DNA of 64,000 nt from Cladobotryum mycophilum (GCA_036429605.1 JAVFKD010000016.1:4340001-4404000), one strand, 5' to 3'. Shown: positions 30,755 through 44,754, counted from the first letter of the stretch. Numbers and translations: made by a program. Notes: generated by a model not told the origin, from the sequence alone.

Positions 30755-33700
30755 TTAAACAGCCAATGCATAAGAAAAGTTCACGTAGAGACATGCCGGT
30801 GCTAGGGGAAGCTTCCCATCCGGACTTTGCAGCTTCAGGAACCAAGGCACGGTACTGCGGTGCGCAATGTCCAGGCCACTGTTCGATCTTGCGCCAGCCA
30901 TGGTTTGGAATAGCTGAGCATTCCCGAGCCGTCCTGCATATTCAAGGACGGGGTCCGTGATTGAGGATTCCCTGTTTGGTGATAGAGAAAATTTGCAGTT
31001 GGTTAGATCAGGGCCCTTGACATAGATGGTGGCGGCTATGATCTTGATCGTTGACCTTCTGACGAAATAGGGGAGCCTCTCTTGAATGTTTTGCACCTCC
31101 ATGATTCGCATGCCATCAGTCCCCGTATTTGAGTCATCGGAGAATTGATTCCAGTGAGGGCTGTTATCAACGTGCAAGGCCACGCAGACCTGCAGGTTAT
31201 GCTTCTGCGAGAGTCTTGCAGTTTCCAGTAGCGTGTCTCTTATTCCCTTGACAGCTGCTGCATAGAGCATGTCACCGCCGTTCTTGGCCGTATAGCTAAC
31301 CTTGATAAGCACATCGCTGATGGTCTGGAAGTCGAACTGCGGAAAGTCATTGGGAAGCCGAAGCTTCCACCTGCTAATGACGCCCGCGCCCTCAAAGGGC
31401 AGATATGCGTCTCCGCTGAAATTGACTTCAAATCTACCGGTATCGTCCTGTCCCGAGGTCATGGCGACGGATGTGATGGGCGAAGAAAAGTCCTGATAAA
31501 CAAATCTTGGGTCCTTCCCGCCTGACTGCTCTGGATATGACCCTCCCGGTGAGCCATTTGCACGGTACCGATGATCCAGAAGTGTCGCCGTGCAATTGAC
31601 GGGGACGTGCGATTTATTCTCGCCTATGAATGAGAATCCGACAGACTTGAAGCGCCTGAAATAGTGCCCGGGGAATTCCAAGTCGAAAAGAATCTCAGGA
31701 AAGTCAATGATGGCTTCTCCAATCTCACGAATCGAGATCAGCGCATGCGGATCTATCGTTGTCAGAGGAAATGTCTTTGTCATCTCGAAATCATGTCGGG
31801 ACTCGTTCAGGTACGCAAGCTCCATCTGCTTGAGAGCGAACCATAACTGCTCGCCACACTGAAGTCCACGTTTGCCTTGGTCCCAGTATCCGTTGGACGC
31901 CAGATTAGAGCGTGCGGTGGGACCTATGTCAAACAAGTAGGCTGCCTCCACTCTGCGAACGAGCTCCATGGTCACGAGGTAGGTCTGGTAGAGGTATGTG
32001 CGTGTCGAGTTCTCGTACCATGCGTACAGTTCCTTGCTGGAAAATTTGGTGGTCAAGAAGTCCTGGACTTTGAGTAGATTCTCCGCAGTCTTATTCTGCA
32101 ACTCAATTTCCTTTTCGATCGCTGTAATGCGAGCCGCTTGCGTCTCTATTTGCTTGTCGATGCTCTTGATCTCGCGACCTGCTAGATTCAGCTGCAAGCG
32201 GCGTTCCTGGAGCCGTGTTGTCCATCGACCAATCGCCGCTGCCGTCTCACTGTCGGAGGCTGCTTTATCTGCCCTAACACGGTGATTATACGCTATTCCC
32301 TCAAAAGCCTGACCGATATGAGGAACGTCAATTGACATGCCAATGCCAAAGGGCTGGGTATTGATCTCTGGCATGGGGACAGCGAAGAAACTGGCGGCCA
32401 GGCGATCCATCAGGATAGCAAGGTTAGTGTAGTAGGTTGATTCGTCTACATGTTTCAGCTCTAGAACCTCCTGAGGCATAAGTCGTAGATCATCCTTGGT
32501 TGGTTTGGGTATATTCTGCTCCACTTCCTCAAAGTCTGTCGTTGGAGTCGGAATCGCCACATCGTCGCCCGTCACAGCCGCATAGTACTGGAGTCGCATG
32601 ATGGCGGATTTACGTGTCTCCTCTAGCTGCTCCAGCCCCTTCTCGGCCTCTCGTTTCTGCTCTAGTTTTATTTCCAGCACAATCCGCTGCATGCCCGTCT
32701 CATGACTGGAGTGAAGGAGCTGCAATGCTTCGCGGTCCTCCTTTTCAATAATGGACAGCAATTTTGCGCTCGTCTCCTTTAGCTCTTCACATAGTTCATA
32801 CGACTTCTTCAACAGATACGTGAACTTTTGCTTTGGCATCACCTTTGGGAAGCCAGAGATGATCAACGCAATATCGCTTCGCGTACTCGAAGCGGCGGCA
32901 GCTACCAGATTGCCCACATTAAGCGGCGGGTCCCAGAGGCTAAGAGTTCGAGGATTACCATTAATATCGAGCGAATTTCGAATCTTGAACAGACGATCAT
33001 CAATCTTGTGGCGGAGTGCCAGAAACTCTGGGTTTGCTTGGGTGCAGAAGTAGGGCGTCAAGACAAAGCTTTGCAGCGCATCTGATCCATCTTGCGAAAG
33101 TCCTCGTTGACTGAGAGGGACAAAGTAAGGGAATGAGAGTTCCAAATCGACAGAAGCATTAGAGAAATCATTAAACTTCTCTTCGAGATCCTTGTAGCTC
33201 TTGAAGTTTTGCTTCCCCAGCTCAGGGACAGTCTCAGGTGCAGGTCCGAATATGTGAGATGCCTCGATGTACCGCTGAATTGCCAAGTGGATTGTCTCCA
33301 ATGAATTTTGTCGAAAGTAAACATCACCGCTCTCAATCAGAGCCTCCATGTATTTGATGATGAACCTCTTCATGTAGGCAAGAGGTCGCCCTCGGGCTAC
33401 CGTGTGCGGCTTGAAAGGGTTGCGTCTCCAGGCCACAATTTCATAAGCCATACTATCCTCACTGCCTGTGCTGGGCTCTAGCCTATCCATGATTGCGTCG
33501 AGTGTGCCACGTCGGAGAGTTTCACCATCTCTGAATGGGGGAAATCTCCACATCGGGCTCCAGGGAGCTTCGGAGTCAGTGGGCTTTGGAGAACCTGTCC
33601 CGGTAGGGTTAAACACTAGATGTGCGTACTTGATGGCTAGTTCAAAGGCTTGTAGGCTCATCAAGCGTTCGACAAGCATTGATATGAGATGGAACCCGAG

Positions 33701-36700
33701 TTCCCAGTTGTATATAGCGGCTGGCGTTGCGTCCTCCCTGCATTGTAGCAGAGAGCCATAGCGACCAAAGACATGGTTATACTGTGCTTCCACTATCTGT
33801 GATGTGTCGAACACAGTGATAGTGGCGTTTTCCATGACTTTATAGAGACTTTCGACAGTATCATCTGTTGAGATGGCCACTCGAAGCGCACCGCTGATCG
33901 AATTGAATAATTGAGCGCTGTTAATAGCGAAGTCGTATCGGCCGGTGACGAATGGCAAAATATCTTTAGGTGGAACGAACCATGGTTCATGGTGAAGTCC
34001 AGTCGGGTATCTCAACTCGAAAACGCAAGCAAACGGGTTCATATCGGTTTTGTGACTATCTACGAGGGCAGTCAAACCGTTAAAGAACCAGCTACGTATT
34101 GGCGGAAATACAATCCACGGCTTTAGGTGGAGTGCAGAGTAAAATTCTACGGCATTCCTTGGTTCCGTCCCGAGGTTGGAAAAAGTCCGTAATTCTGTCT
34201 CATTTGTCCGAAGGTGGTACGAGAAACCAGCTGCCCAGCTACCGGTCGTTGATCTACGAGTGAAAGCCTGGACCCGCGAAGTTCATAGCGTCCAAGGTAA
34301 TCATATCGTGCTTCTTCATCTTTGCGCAGCATTTCCCGATACAGGAGGACTGACGCCTGTTCTTCCGTGTGCTCGACGAGGAACCTGAATGACTCAAATG
34401 CGGGTGGTGGCTGGTCACGCCCTGCTATGACATGCACGTCTGGGCTTTGCTGCTGTGCTGACCACACGCCATCGATCAGCTCCGACCAGGCCATTGCTAT
34501 CTCTCTGTTAACATGTTAGTCAGTGGATCTGTACTGAAGAGCAAGTCTCGTCAGGAAACATCATTTGACACATACAGGTTGGTTCCAAGGGTAGATGAAG
34601 TGCCCCCTGACACCTCCATCTCTTGCACGTTGCCTGGTGGATCCATCTGGACGGAAACTTTGGAGGAACCACCCTCTTGGGTTACCGGAACTACTGATAT
34701 TTGAGGGAGAAATATGATCAGACGCTTCCCCCACATGACTGGCACAACATAAGCACCCTTCTCTTTGAGGGCCTGTCCGTTATGATCAGCTTCGTATGAG
34801 TGTATTTCGAATGGTAGCATTTGCCAATCGCCCCAGAATGTAGTCGGCACACCACTCTCCAAAATGTGGTCGAGCCGTCGATAATAGTATTCATATGGCG
34901 CGTTTCGGGTTCGTGCGACGAAGTGAAAACTGCCAGTTCCTTCCTTGATGACTTCTTCGTCCTTGTCCCAGTAAAACGCCTGCATCTCCAAATTTGCGAT
35001 GTGGTCTGCGCTATGGGCGTAGGATCGAATGATTCTGTTGACGGCTTCGTCATCCAAGTTGTGCTGCATAACAGACTCTTCGATGGAACGGAATAGTTCC
35101 GTCTTGTTGTCTCTCAATGTGGGCTCGGCCCAGTTCTCAGGGTAGAGGAACACCTTTCGATTCGCCTCCCACAGATTATACTTGGACACCCATTCCCACC
35201 GCTCTTGGGGGATGAGAGAGGCCTCAATCCCTTTCTCCATGCCCAGTAGACTGCGGTGTACGAAAAGCTGCACGGTAGAGATGGCCTGCTTGATACGGGT
35301 TGTCTCCAAACCAGCACCCATCTGAACATCAATCAAGAAGATCTCAAAGAGGCTGTCCTCGTCTACCACGTCTTGTGCCTTCAATGCTGGGTGCTGCAGA
35401 AGGTAGTGAATCAATGCGCGACGTCGGCTGTTACGAAGGGAGTCTTGAGTAGTCTTGAGGGCATCCTTTAATTCCTTGCTAACTAGAGCGGCTCGAAGGA
35501 GTCGAACAAGTCTTGTTTCTGGGCGTTGCCTCCTTTCTAGCAAAGGCTGACCGTTGCTCCCGAATCGGGGTGGCTGAGCTAGAATGAAGAGAAGTTCTAG
35601 AGAATCTTCTTTTAGGCCCATGTCGGCTATTAGTTGAATCTGTTGACCAATCTTGCGAACAGCCTCTAACCGTGGCTTCAAATCCTGTCCCACGAGTTTC
35701 GCGTCTGGCAAATTATTTCTCAGGAGCTTTTCAGCCATTGTCTTGCTCAAAATAGTCACCTGGCTGAACTGGGACGCAAAGTCGGCCGGAAACTCTTCAT
35801 ATCGTATCAGTCGCTGTACAAATCTTGCAAAGTCCGTTTGCCTCCTCGGTCTGGCCAGGGTCTGGCGAGAAGAAGTATAGCTTTGCAAGCCATGTAAAAT
35901 GCCGAATCCATGGACGGTGAAGGCGAGCTCTGAGAGAATATCTAATTCTGGGCCATTTAATGGGTATCTCTCCAACAGTATACTGTACTGAAGGATCTGG
36001 TCAATAGCGTGTTGCACGTCAAGCACGGCCTCAGTTGTCATTGGATGAGGTTCTGTTGTGTATGGCTGCCCATTTGGTAGATGAAGTGAGACACGAGTGT
36101 CGAAGAAATTGGAGGGCCATGATAGGTAAATCACGGAACCGGCTGCTACGGGGATGATGCACTCGTAGATGCCATCCTCATTCTTTTTGACCAAATCGTA
36201 CCTGACATTTCCGATAGTAAAGGTGGTCTCCGTCTCTGTCTTCAACGACGTTTGCAAGTGGATTATTGTGTCTTCGGCGACGAATAGAGCACCCGTGAAG
36301 TCAACATCTTTGTGGCTAATGGGTGATGCCCTTGTTACAGGGTCAATCAGGCTCATGAGCGTTGGCTTCCCTCCAAACGGCTTTTTCAACAGGATCTCAA
36401 TGGTATCTGGTGATACATCTGGGAAAAGGTCTCGGATAGCGGCCAAGATTGATTGCCCAGCAATGTTACCCGATGGAGCTGGTAGAGCAGGCGGCTTTCC
36501 GCTAGTTCTCGAAACTTGCTGCGGAGTTGAAGTCGAAGACAATGCGATTTTGACACTCCGAATGGACTTCAAGAGACCAGTGATGAATTCCAAGGTAGGC
36601 GCTTCTGGATCTTCAGTCGCTTGAACGTAAAGTCTAGTGGAAACAGAAATCAAGTTCGACACGCTCCATCCCTCGGTTTTCAGGCGCTTCCAGGTCTTGA

Positions 36701-39212
36701 GAGCGTACACGAAGGCCTGCGGTGATGCAAATGCTGGTGTGTCCCCGGAGATAATGGCAAGCAGCTGCTGAACTTCGGCTACAGTGACTGAAAACATTCG
36801 CGATGCTTCTGCCAGTCGATTGTATGTAAATATGCTGGCGATTGATAGCTCTTCGCCAAGCTGCTCAGTCTCTTGAATGAGTAAATAGTCATCATATGAC
36901 AAGTTCAATGAGATGAGCAAGAGGGATAAGTAATACTCTGTCTCGTACACTGAAAGAGAGACATTGTGGTTCGTCTCATTGGTAGCCGAATCTCTGACAC
37001 TCTGAGCGAGCATTGCCTGAACAATTGGTAGATTCAGAAGATGTCGCGATGTCAGGGAGAAAAGCGAGACGACTCTTTCAGGCTTGCTCTCGGCCAGATC
37101 CACTAGTTCAGTGACGGCAGCCAACTTTTCTATTGTGGTTGGTGTGATGGTGAATGTTGGCTGCTCGTTCTGCTTCTCAATCTGAGAATCTGCGAGCGCG
37201 CAGATGGCATCATCAACGGCGTCAATCTCCCAACCAAGCCGCCTCCACACTCGAGCAAATTGATCTAGCTTCTGACAGCTATTCATTTCCAACGGTTGGC
37301 CATCTTTTCCTCGTAGCCTGAAGCCTTCTAACTGAGTCGGTACGTTCTTTTCTGGGTCCAGGGCTTCACCCTCGGGAATGAGCGAAACCGTGAGGCTTCC
37401 GCCCAAGAATCGCGTCTTCAGAATCTGGACAAGCGCTGAAAAGTCTACACTTAGTCGTGGAAGAAGCTGCTTCTTGATGAAAGGAAGCCCATTTCCATCA
37501 GTAGCATCCAGGAGCGTATCTCGACCACTGTCTTCATACCCCCAGTAATACCATGGCGGTAGGAGCCCAGCAAGCTTCTGGTACTCCTCTCGAGACAGAT
37601 TCTCATTGTGTACTAAACGAGCGCTATGTAGGTCATAGAATGACTCAAGAGTGACAGCGACGTAATCGGATTGCGACATTCCAAGAACCTCAGCTGCATA
37701 AGCTCTGCCGTACACCAAATCAACAGCGTCTTGGTCTTTAACTAGCTGGTTAAAGGCATCATCAAGGGCTAGCCGAGAGTTGGAGCGGAAGGTTGCGAGC
37801 AGCTTCGCTGGAGTAGCACCACTCGCCCTCAGATATTTCTGAAGACTGTCTTTCGAATGATCATATGGAAAGACAATAGACGGGTACACCTTCTTAGAGA
37901 TGATTTCATCATATATCTCATGGCGGATATTCACGGCATCTTGTGGAAGCTGGGTGGCTTCGTGGGTATGAAGGTGGGAGTCAGCATCGAAGGCTGTAAG
38001 CTTGAAGCTCTCAACAGCATCGCGACCTTGCAGGTAGACGACTGCGGACTCGAGAGTCTCATTCACCAAGTCGATGTATGGCACGAGCTCGGATGTATTT
38101 CTGCAAGACAGCAGAAGATCTCCCAGATCAGGCCTTCGATCAAATAACTTATCCAGCAGCGTGGGTGCGTTGGCATTGTTATCTGAGGAGAAAGACGCGG
38201 GGATATTCTTCAGCAGGCGAAAAAGATCCACAAGATAAGCTGCCGGGCTGGTAACTGAACAGCAGTCGTCGCAGCTGACTTGGTCTAGATCTCCAAACCA
38301 GCTGGATAAATTTCCGCGGCGCGATTCTAGCGTATTTAGGAATCGAGCTGAGATGCTGGTGTTTTCGCTAGATGAGGGCGATGATGGCTGAGGACCTTTG
38401 AGCACTCTGGGCGTAAGCGACTGATGAGAGTCTTGTAGCAAGGTCATCAGCGATTGTTCCACACGCATTTGAACGGAGGCCGCCTCGGCATGGATACGTT
38501 TAGCATGTTCGGTGGAGATTCCGTGAGGTGCTAGAAGAGCCTTGAAAGTTTCAAGTGGGGTGTAGGCGATCTGCTCAGAAGAGGAGAAGCCGAGGGACAT
38601 GAGAACCGGCAGATCAAGAGGTTCGACTATAACCCTACATAGCTTCTGAACGGAGACGAGAAAGCTGAGCGCTGCTTGCTTTCGCGCAGGATCATTCAGT
38701 TCATTGAGCCAGACAATCGCCTCATGGTCTGGCGGCAGAGCCTCCTTTAAGAGATTAACCGTGGGCGCCAGGTGCTCCAGAATCTTGACAACATCATCTC
38801 GCAGAGTTGGAGGTAATTTGAAGCGACCTTGCGTCACTAAAGCCTTTGTAATGAGCGCAGACTCGGCCTCAAACACTCTAGTGGCATTATTTCGTCGCTT
38901 TCTGTCTGCGTGCCAACCCTCCCAAAACTGGGCAATCACAGCTTCTATATCCAAGCAATCGGAATGAAGAATGACTTCTTTGCAGAGCTCCAGTGGCAGC
39001 TGAAGCCTGTTGACCAGGTCTGCCAAGAGGAGCAGTTTGGACTTGTCATCGTCCTGCAATGATGGTGAATATTTCTCGATAGCTTGCTGTATCAAGGTCT
39101 GGGAATTGGCAGTCTCTGGCAATACGCCTCCAAGAAGCTCCCGAGATCCATTCGGAGGCAGCAGTGTCTTAAAGATGTCCTCCAAATGAATTCTGTCCGC
39201 CAATTGGGACAT
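30755..39212 (-). CDS. TcA-like protein (insecticidal toxin complex A-subunit family), one intron and one frame change
   Basis: A giant minus-strand gene from the ATG at 39212 to the stop at 30755, about 2790 residues. One intron starts at about 34576 (GTATGT) and ends at 34513 (ACAG). The N-terminal part has the VRP1-type shell motif (SPAAYLVDLFRLLK, RRPDLGDLLLSC, NTSELVPYIDLVNE). The central part contains a neuraminidase-like/ABC-toxin N region. The C-terminal third has long helices and the A/B-subunit contact region (KTFPLTTIDPHALI, REIGEAIIDFPEILFDLEFPGHYFRR). Bacterial TcA proteins are about 2500 residues, form a pentameric pore and work with TcB/TcC. Fungal homologues occur in insect-associated genera. 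No TcB/TcC-like gene lies in the window. The frame changes once more near the A5 run 34180-34184, which may be a sequence error or a real lesion. There is no signal peptide. Confidence 0.85.
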
Positions 39213-40770
39213 GGTGATTATTCTTTATTCCAAGAAGGGGTGTTTTTTCTTCTTCTGATCTTTTAGCAAGCGTGAGGATGCAAAGATTACGGTAGTGATT
39301 TCAAAGCATCAAAAATTAGAGCCAGGGTAACTGGAGATGCAGAAGACGGCGAGGAGGGCTGCTCACTGTCCAGAGCTCCTCAGGTGCAGTGTCTCTATAT
39401 TATACACCCATGCCCACTTTACTCAGCCAAGTACGCAGACAACTTCGTGCCTCCTACTCCTCTTCCTTCCCCTCATGACGAACATTTCCCATCATCTTGC
39501 AGCATGCATTAATATGCGCGCCCGTCGTCATCCAATCGAGGACGGCAGCGACATTGACATGGGATGCTAGGATGAAGGAAGCAGTAAAGATCGACACTTC
39601 GTGGATAACAGTAAGTGGGCCGAGCCGTCCCGCTTCTCGACGTATCCCAAACATCTGAGGTCACCGGCTGGAGCAACTGGCTGCAGAGACTCCATTACCT
39701 ACACGGCTCACATGGTGAACACAACATCTCCGGCTACCCCGCACGATTCCCTCACGTACTAAATGAACTTGCATTGATCCTACTATATCTCATAGGGCCG
39801 TGAAAGGTCTAAGACCAACCGAAACGATATTTGCTTACAACCAGGGCAAGCAGCCTTGGGCATTGCAATAATGTGTCGACACTTGTTATGAGAAGGCATG
39901 GGGGTTCCACGGTCCACTTTTGTTGTTTATGATGCTAGACTTAGCTGTAAGTCAAGAAATGGCATCCAATGGCCGCATTACCACGGTAGTTTGCCAACCT
40001 GAGTCTAAAACCCGCTCCCATTAGGTGCAATCAAATTATGTATGTTTATGAACACCAAGATGGACGACATCGATTCGGAAAAAGACCTGATTAACGAGCT
40101 CTTCCTAATCTTCTTTTACCTTTTCTTACAACAAAAGCTTTGCGCGTAATTGAAAGATTATGCTTTTGACAATTTGTTATCGCCGGGCTCCACCGTTGTT
40201 ACGCTGTTGTGTATAGGGGATGATGTGTGAAGTCTCCTCTTAAGCCCCTATACTTTAAGATCATACTTTTGATCCATACTTTAATAAAATTAGTGAGGTG
40301 AATTACAGCACCAATAAAGAGAATAGAGAAGGGTAGACTACAGTGGGAGAACTCTAATGTTGTGTTGTTAAAGTGAAGATTATTATTCGCAAGACTTTTA
40401 TCATTTTGGATAACTAAAAAAACATCATGGATATATGTCTTTTGAAAGAATAGTTAGATATAAAAACTAAATTAGATCTTATTATATTTAAATATATTTT
40501 TATCAACAATCAACACGCATTATTCTTTGCTATTCTCTTTATGATCATTTCCTCCCATCTATAAGCACCATCGTCGTAGACAACTCGATGACGACGACTA
40601 CCAGGTCCAACCTTACGCCCCCAGAGCTCGTTTGTGTCTGGAATCGTTGGATGCGTAGAATTATCTATAGAATCGGTGCGGCTGGCCTCAGCGGCTGTGT
40701 GAGACAATCCAGGAAATATAGTAGGAGTGAGGATAGGAGTGGGAGGAGAACGCTCAGTCTCAACTACTGG
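39213..40770. other. 1.5 kb intergenic with an AT-rich core
   Basis: No gene is supported. The stretch 40240-40520 is strongly AT-rich (TTATTATATTTAAATATATT at about 40478-40497), far from the composition of its neighbours. It marks the border between the TcA-like gene and the NLR-type island. Confidence 0.5.
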
Positions 40771-42430
40771 TCATTCAGTTTCCCCCATCGCATGTTTGTC
40801 GTGGAGTCTCACTGCTTCCATCTCTTCAGCCACGGCTTCTTCATAATGTTGCAAAACATTAGAATTTATGCTCCATGGTTCCTTAGCTGACTTCTGCAGC
40901 TCTTGGTCTTCATCATCATCCCTATCATCGTCATCATCATCGTCGTCATCTTGTTCCTCTTCCTCTCCATCAATCTCTAAAGTAGGTAAAGTAAATAGCG
41001 CAAGGTTTTCAAGGTGGCTCCCTACATGAGTCTCATATTGCCGAGCAGATTTGATTTCAACCTCAAAACAAAGGGGGCATTTCTGCTCGAGCTTTTTGAA
41101 TTCCTGACGGCTGCTCAGGTTCTCAAAAGTGTCTAATCTGCTAACCAAGAAATTTTCTTTATGGTTCGTTTCAACGTGGCTTCGAAATCCTTCGGCGGTA
41201 GAAAATATTTCAGAGCATCCAAAGAAACATTTCCAAGTCTTCCAGTGATCCTTTCTCATGTGCTTGGCCCATTCACTGCGGCATGAATACAAGTGGTGCG
41301 GCATTGAACAGGCTGCAGAAAGGCAGATATAAGGTTGAAGATCCCTAAAAACATGCTTCCTAAATAAAATTGTTTAAACCCGAACCTTTTCTGGGGGAGT
41401 GTGTATGGGATAAGCCTACTTCCAAGCATATTTGGTATCTATGGAGATAACCACGTAACAAAATGGGCATTTGAATGGCCCCTCGAGATGCGCCTTTGGT
41501 ATGGGAGGCACATGTAATTGATTCGCATCGGCATTCGACGGCGCATACGATGTTTTAGACGCCTCGGACATCTGATCATCTAGACCAGCAAGCTCATTTC
41601 CGGCCGAATATTGCTTTTCATGACGATCTTTCAGATGCTCAGGGAGTGATGATGCAACTGTCGTTGCCAGCTCACGTCGATCAGCGTAATCCGTCCATTC
41701 ATCAGGATCCATTCCTTCAGCGAGCCGGTTGGCATGTGCTACTCGATATTTGAAATACTAACGTCGACGAGACATAACTTTACCAAGTTTCTCTATCAGT
41801 CCATCGTCCACGTGAGGGTACTTCTCACGAATGTGTTGGATGTCGTATGGTTCATAATACTCAATCACGCCTGCGCCAGCCCTAGATTTGAACTGATCGT
41901 GAGGTGCTGGGTTACGTATCGTGATAGATAGCCTCAAGAGGCAGTCCACTACATGGCCAATCTCATGGAGTGTTAGATCCATGTCCAATTCTGTTGATGC
42001 ATCATCACTCTGGAAATAATCGGCCAACTCATCATCATCAGAGTCCTGATCCTCCTCTTGTCCGATTGAAACACACTCCCCCTCGTCTCTGACGTTGCTA
42101 ACCAAAATCAGCATTGTTTGTTGAATCCTCACCATAGTACAACGTGTTACCTCCATCTAGTGATTTGCAGAGGTCAGTAAGCAGAGATACAACGTGATTT
42201 CGAATGAATGATGCGTCGCGAAGGCGATATTCCAGCGAACGACCTCCAGATTGATGATGAGCGCCCAGGCTTCCAGACCATAACTTGAACCTTGCCAGGT
42301 GGGAAGTGACCGACGAGCTTCGTGTCTCGTTATCTCCCAGAGCTGTGGTCAAAACCTTGAATAAGCTAATGCTGCGGATAACGAGAGGGGCGATTCGAGA
42401 TTCTGCTAATTGTTGGCCTAATTCTGACAT
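40771..42430 (-). pseudogene. Fungal C2H2 zinc-finger protein with an in-frame stop
   Basis: Exons run from the ATG at 42430 to about 42133, from about 42086 to 41420, and from 41359 to 40771; the first intron border is uncertain. The N-terminus (MSELGQQLAESRIAPLV) and the acidic EEDQDSDDDELADYFQ segment are typical of a large fungal family. The zinc-finger half has CPFCYVVISIDTKYAWK, which splices to KHVFRDLQPYICL, then CSEIFSTAEGFRSHVETNH and CPLCFEVEIKSARQYETHVGSH. The C-terminus is acidic. Between SRRR and YFKYRVAHANRL there is an in-frame TAG at 41758-41760, where I would expect Gln (CAG). This would remove all zinc fingers. Such proteins often sit beside NACHT/NLR genes. It is divergent from the DUF7580-like gene. 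Confidence 0.7.
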
Positions 42431-42711
42431 CTTGGGAGTAAATTATGAGGAAAATGGATTGAGAAACCAAATCAGTATAACCTCGCATCATCATTTCGCT
42501 TCAATCTGAGCGAAAATAAACCCCGCTCAGCGCAGATGATATCGTTGGATTACTTAGCTTACTGTCCAATCACATAGTACAGCTATCTGCATGAAGAGTT
42601 GTGGACTGTTAGGCATGGATGATGAATGCGGGGCTAGCACGAGAGTCTCATCTCTCCCAATATGCCCCGAAGATATATGCATATGGGCAGTTTTCACCTA
42701 TCAAACTCATC
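42431..42711. promoter_or_regulatory. Short divergent promoter between the C2H2 gene and the DUF7580-like gene
   Basis: 281 bases between opposite start codons with no open frame of its own. A shared control region is inferred from layout. Confidence 0.4.
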
Positions 42712-44549
42712 ATGTCTGGCTTTGAGATAGTCGGAGTCGTCCTTGGCGTTCTTGGTGTTCTACCAGCAGCCGTAGAGGCACTCCAAAGCTACAAATCCTT
42801 ACTCTCATCTCTGAGAAACGTCGAACGCGACCTCAGAGCTCTCATCCAAGATTTAGAGACCGAGCAAGTCCGGCTTCGAACCACATGTGAGGTTCTTCTC
42901 GATGGAGTCGCACCATTTTCTGTCATAGACAACCTTATCGAAAATCCCTTTGGGCCTGGATGAGCACCGTATAAAGATCAATTACGACTCAGGCTCTGGA
43001 CATCCTCCAAGAGGTTTGAACAACAAGTTTCGGACATGCAAAAAGCAACACAGGAACTAATGACCAAATTATGCATTGAAGCAGACGGAAAGGTGCACTC
43101 TTATCGACGCATATTGAGAACAACTTATTCCTGCTGACATTTATACTACTCCATATAGACAAAGATAACGGAGAAGCGCGCCATCATTGCAGAACTAAAG
43201 CGTGCCACCTCTTTTACACTAAAGAAAAAGACTATGAAGATATTGTCACGAGGATAAAAAACGGGAATGCCATCCTCCACGAACTCGCTGGTCAGAATTC
43301 GGGCCTTGAGCCTAATGGACGCCGCCGGTCTCAGGCTCGACTTATTAAACTCATCCGGGAACTGTCGCAGAGCATTTTTAATGCCCTTCGCAACGCAACC
43401 ACATGTCGCTGTACAAATTCCCACAAGGTTTGTCTGGAGCTGGTCCATAGAAACATGGTTCTGGTGCCCAGTGACTTGGAAGATCAAGTTGCCAAAAACG
43501 TCATCTTTCATGTGGTGCTTGGTTCAAATGATGAATCGACCTACAAGACATGCGAGACAGCAGATGAGGTGATACCAGGCCGGCTAGCTAGTTGGAATGG
43601 GGTTCACATTCGACTGGAGGATCTCGCTATTGAACCCGGACTAGCCTCTCCTCCATCTACGCTTGCTACTATTACAAGTCCAAAACGTGTACGAAAAGTA
43701 AACTGGTTCTCATCCGTGGTGAGCTCAACAAAAGAAGAGTCCGCATCCGCCACACAAACAATGATCGACGTGTCCAAAAGACTGGCCGCCGTTCCGATGT
43801 ACACACCAGGACTCGTATCAAACTTATGCCAGGTTCTCTTCAGACAGCAAAAGGCACCGGCTAGGGAGCTATACGGATACATCTCTGATACTGATCGCAG
43901 ATTTGGACTCTACCCACCGCAGCATAATCTAGAGGTTGGAACTACCGTGACACTCCGTCAAGTGCTCGACGGACAGGTGTCTAACTATCCTCAATTCGAT
44001 TACCCTGAAAAGCTTAGAGTAGCACTAGCAGTCGCTACCAATGTCCTTCATCTTTATAAAACACCATGGCTAGCGAGAATCGTCACCATAGACGACGTCA
44101 TTTTCCTTCATGATGAGGGACATGATACTCATTTATCTCATTCTAGTTCGCCATACCGACCGTTCATAACACAAAGCCTTCCCAAGAGACTAGATACGCC
44201 ACCCGCGGAGGCTCAACAGCATAGGACTTTTGGCACTCCAAGACCAATTAATTTGGCTGTTCTATCCCTTGGTGCTTTGCTCATACAAATCATCATTGGC
44301 AGAACCATTGATACCCTCGAGATGACGGGAAATACGGACATGAACTCCATCCTCTCCATGCACGAAACCGGGAACCAGTTCAGCGATAAGATCCTAGAGA
44401 ATGGCGGAATTAATTACATGGCGACCGTGAAATGGTGTCTTGAAAGTGTCCTTGGTATAGCTGGCCTGGAGGATGACTCTTTTTGCCAGAACTTTTATGT
44501 CGAAGTTGTGGCGAGGCTGGAGGAGGACGTAAAGCTGCTTGAGTCCTGA
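42712..44549 (+). pseudogene. DUF7580-like fungal protein, interrupted by a stop and a frame change
   Basis: The ATG at 42712 opens MSGFEIVGVVLGVLGVLPAAVEALQSY (shown here in parts: MSGFEIVGVVLGVLG, PAAVEALQSY), the hydrophobic N-terminal helix common to fungal incompatibility-associated proteins. LIENPFGPG is followed by an in-frame TGA at 42961-42963, and the frame then continues as YKDQLRLRLW. An intron of about 66 bases ends ATATAG at about 43158. The frame then changes at the A5 run 43225-43229 before DYEDIVTRIKNGN. From there a continuous frame runs to 44549 with the C-terminal domain (GLYPPQHNLEVGTTVTLRQVL, PINLAVLSLGALLIQIIIG, WCLESVLG). Family assignment is from memory of the pattern. 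If the stop is real this is a pseudogene. The frame change alone could be a base-call error. Confidence 0.65.
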
Positions 44550-44754
44550 GATCACAGCGTCAAAACATATAACGGTCACCAAAAGTTCTGCATAGCATTG
44601 TCATTTATACTTTATATATAATGTTGGTACCTTCATTAATCCTTTATTCTCATATCCTATACGGTGTCTCTACGTTAGGTAGGTTCACGCAAAGTAGACG
44701 TGTAGGAATTCACCTACCCCGGGTGCCAGATTTGGCCTCAAAGTCAATAAAGGT

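Noticed and set aside
41734..41783. An intron that removes the TAG at 41758-41760 in the C2H2 gene
   Set aside because: The same frame continues directly into YFKYR after SRRR, matching the usual SRRRQYxKYR stretch of the family; an intron here would be only about 26 bases and shift the frame.
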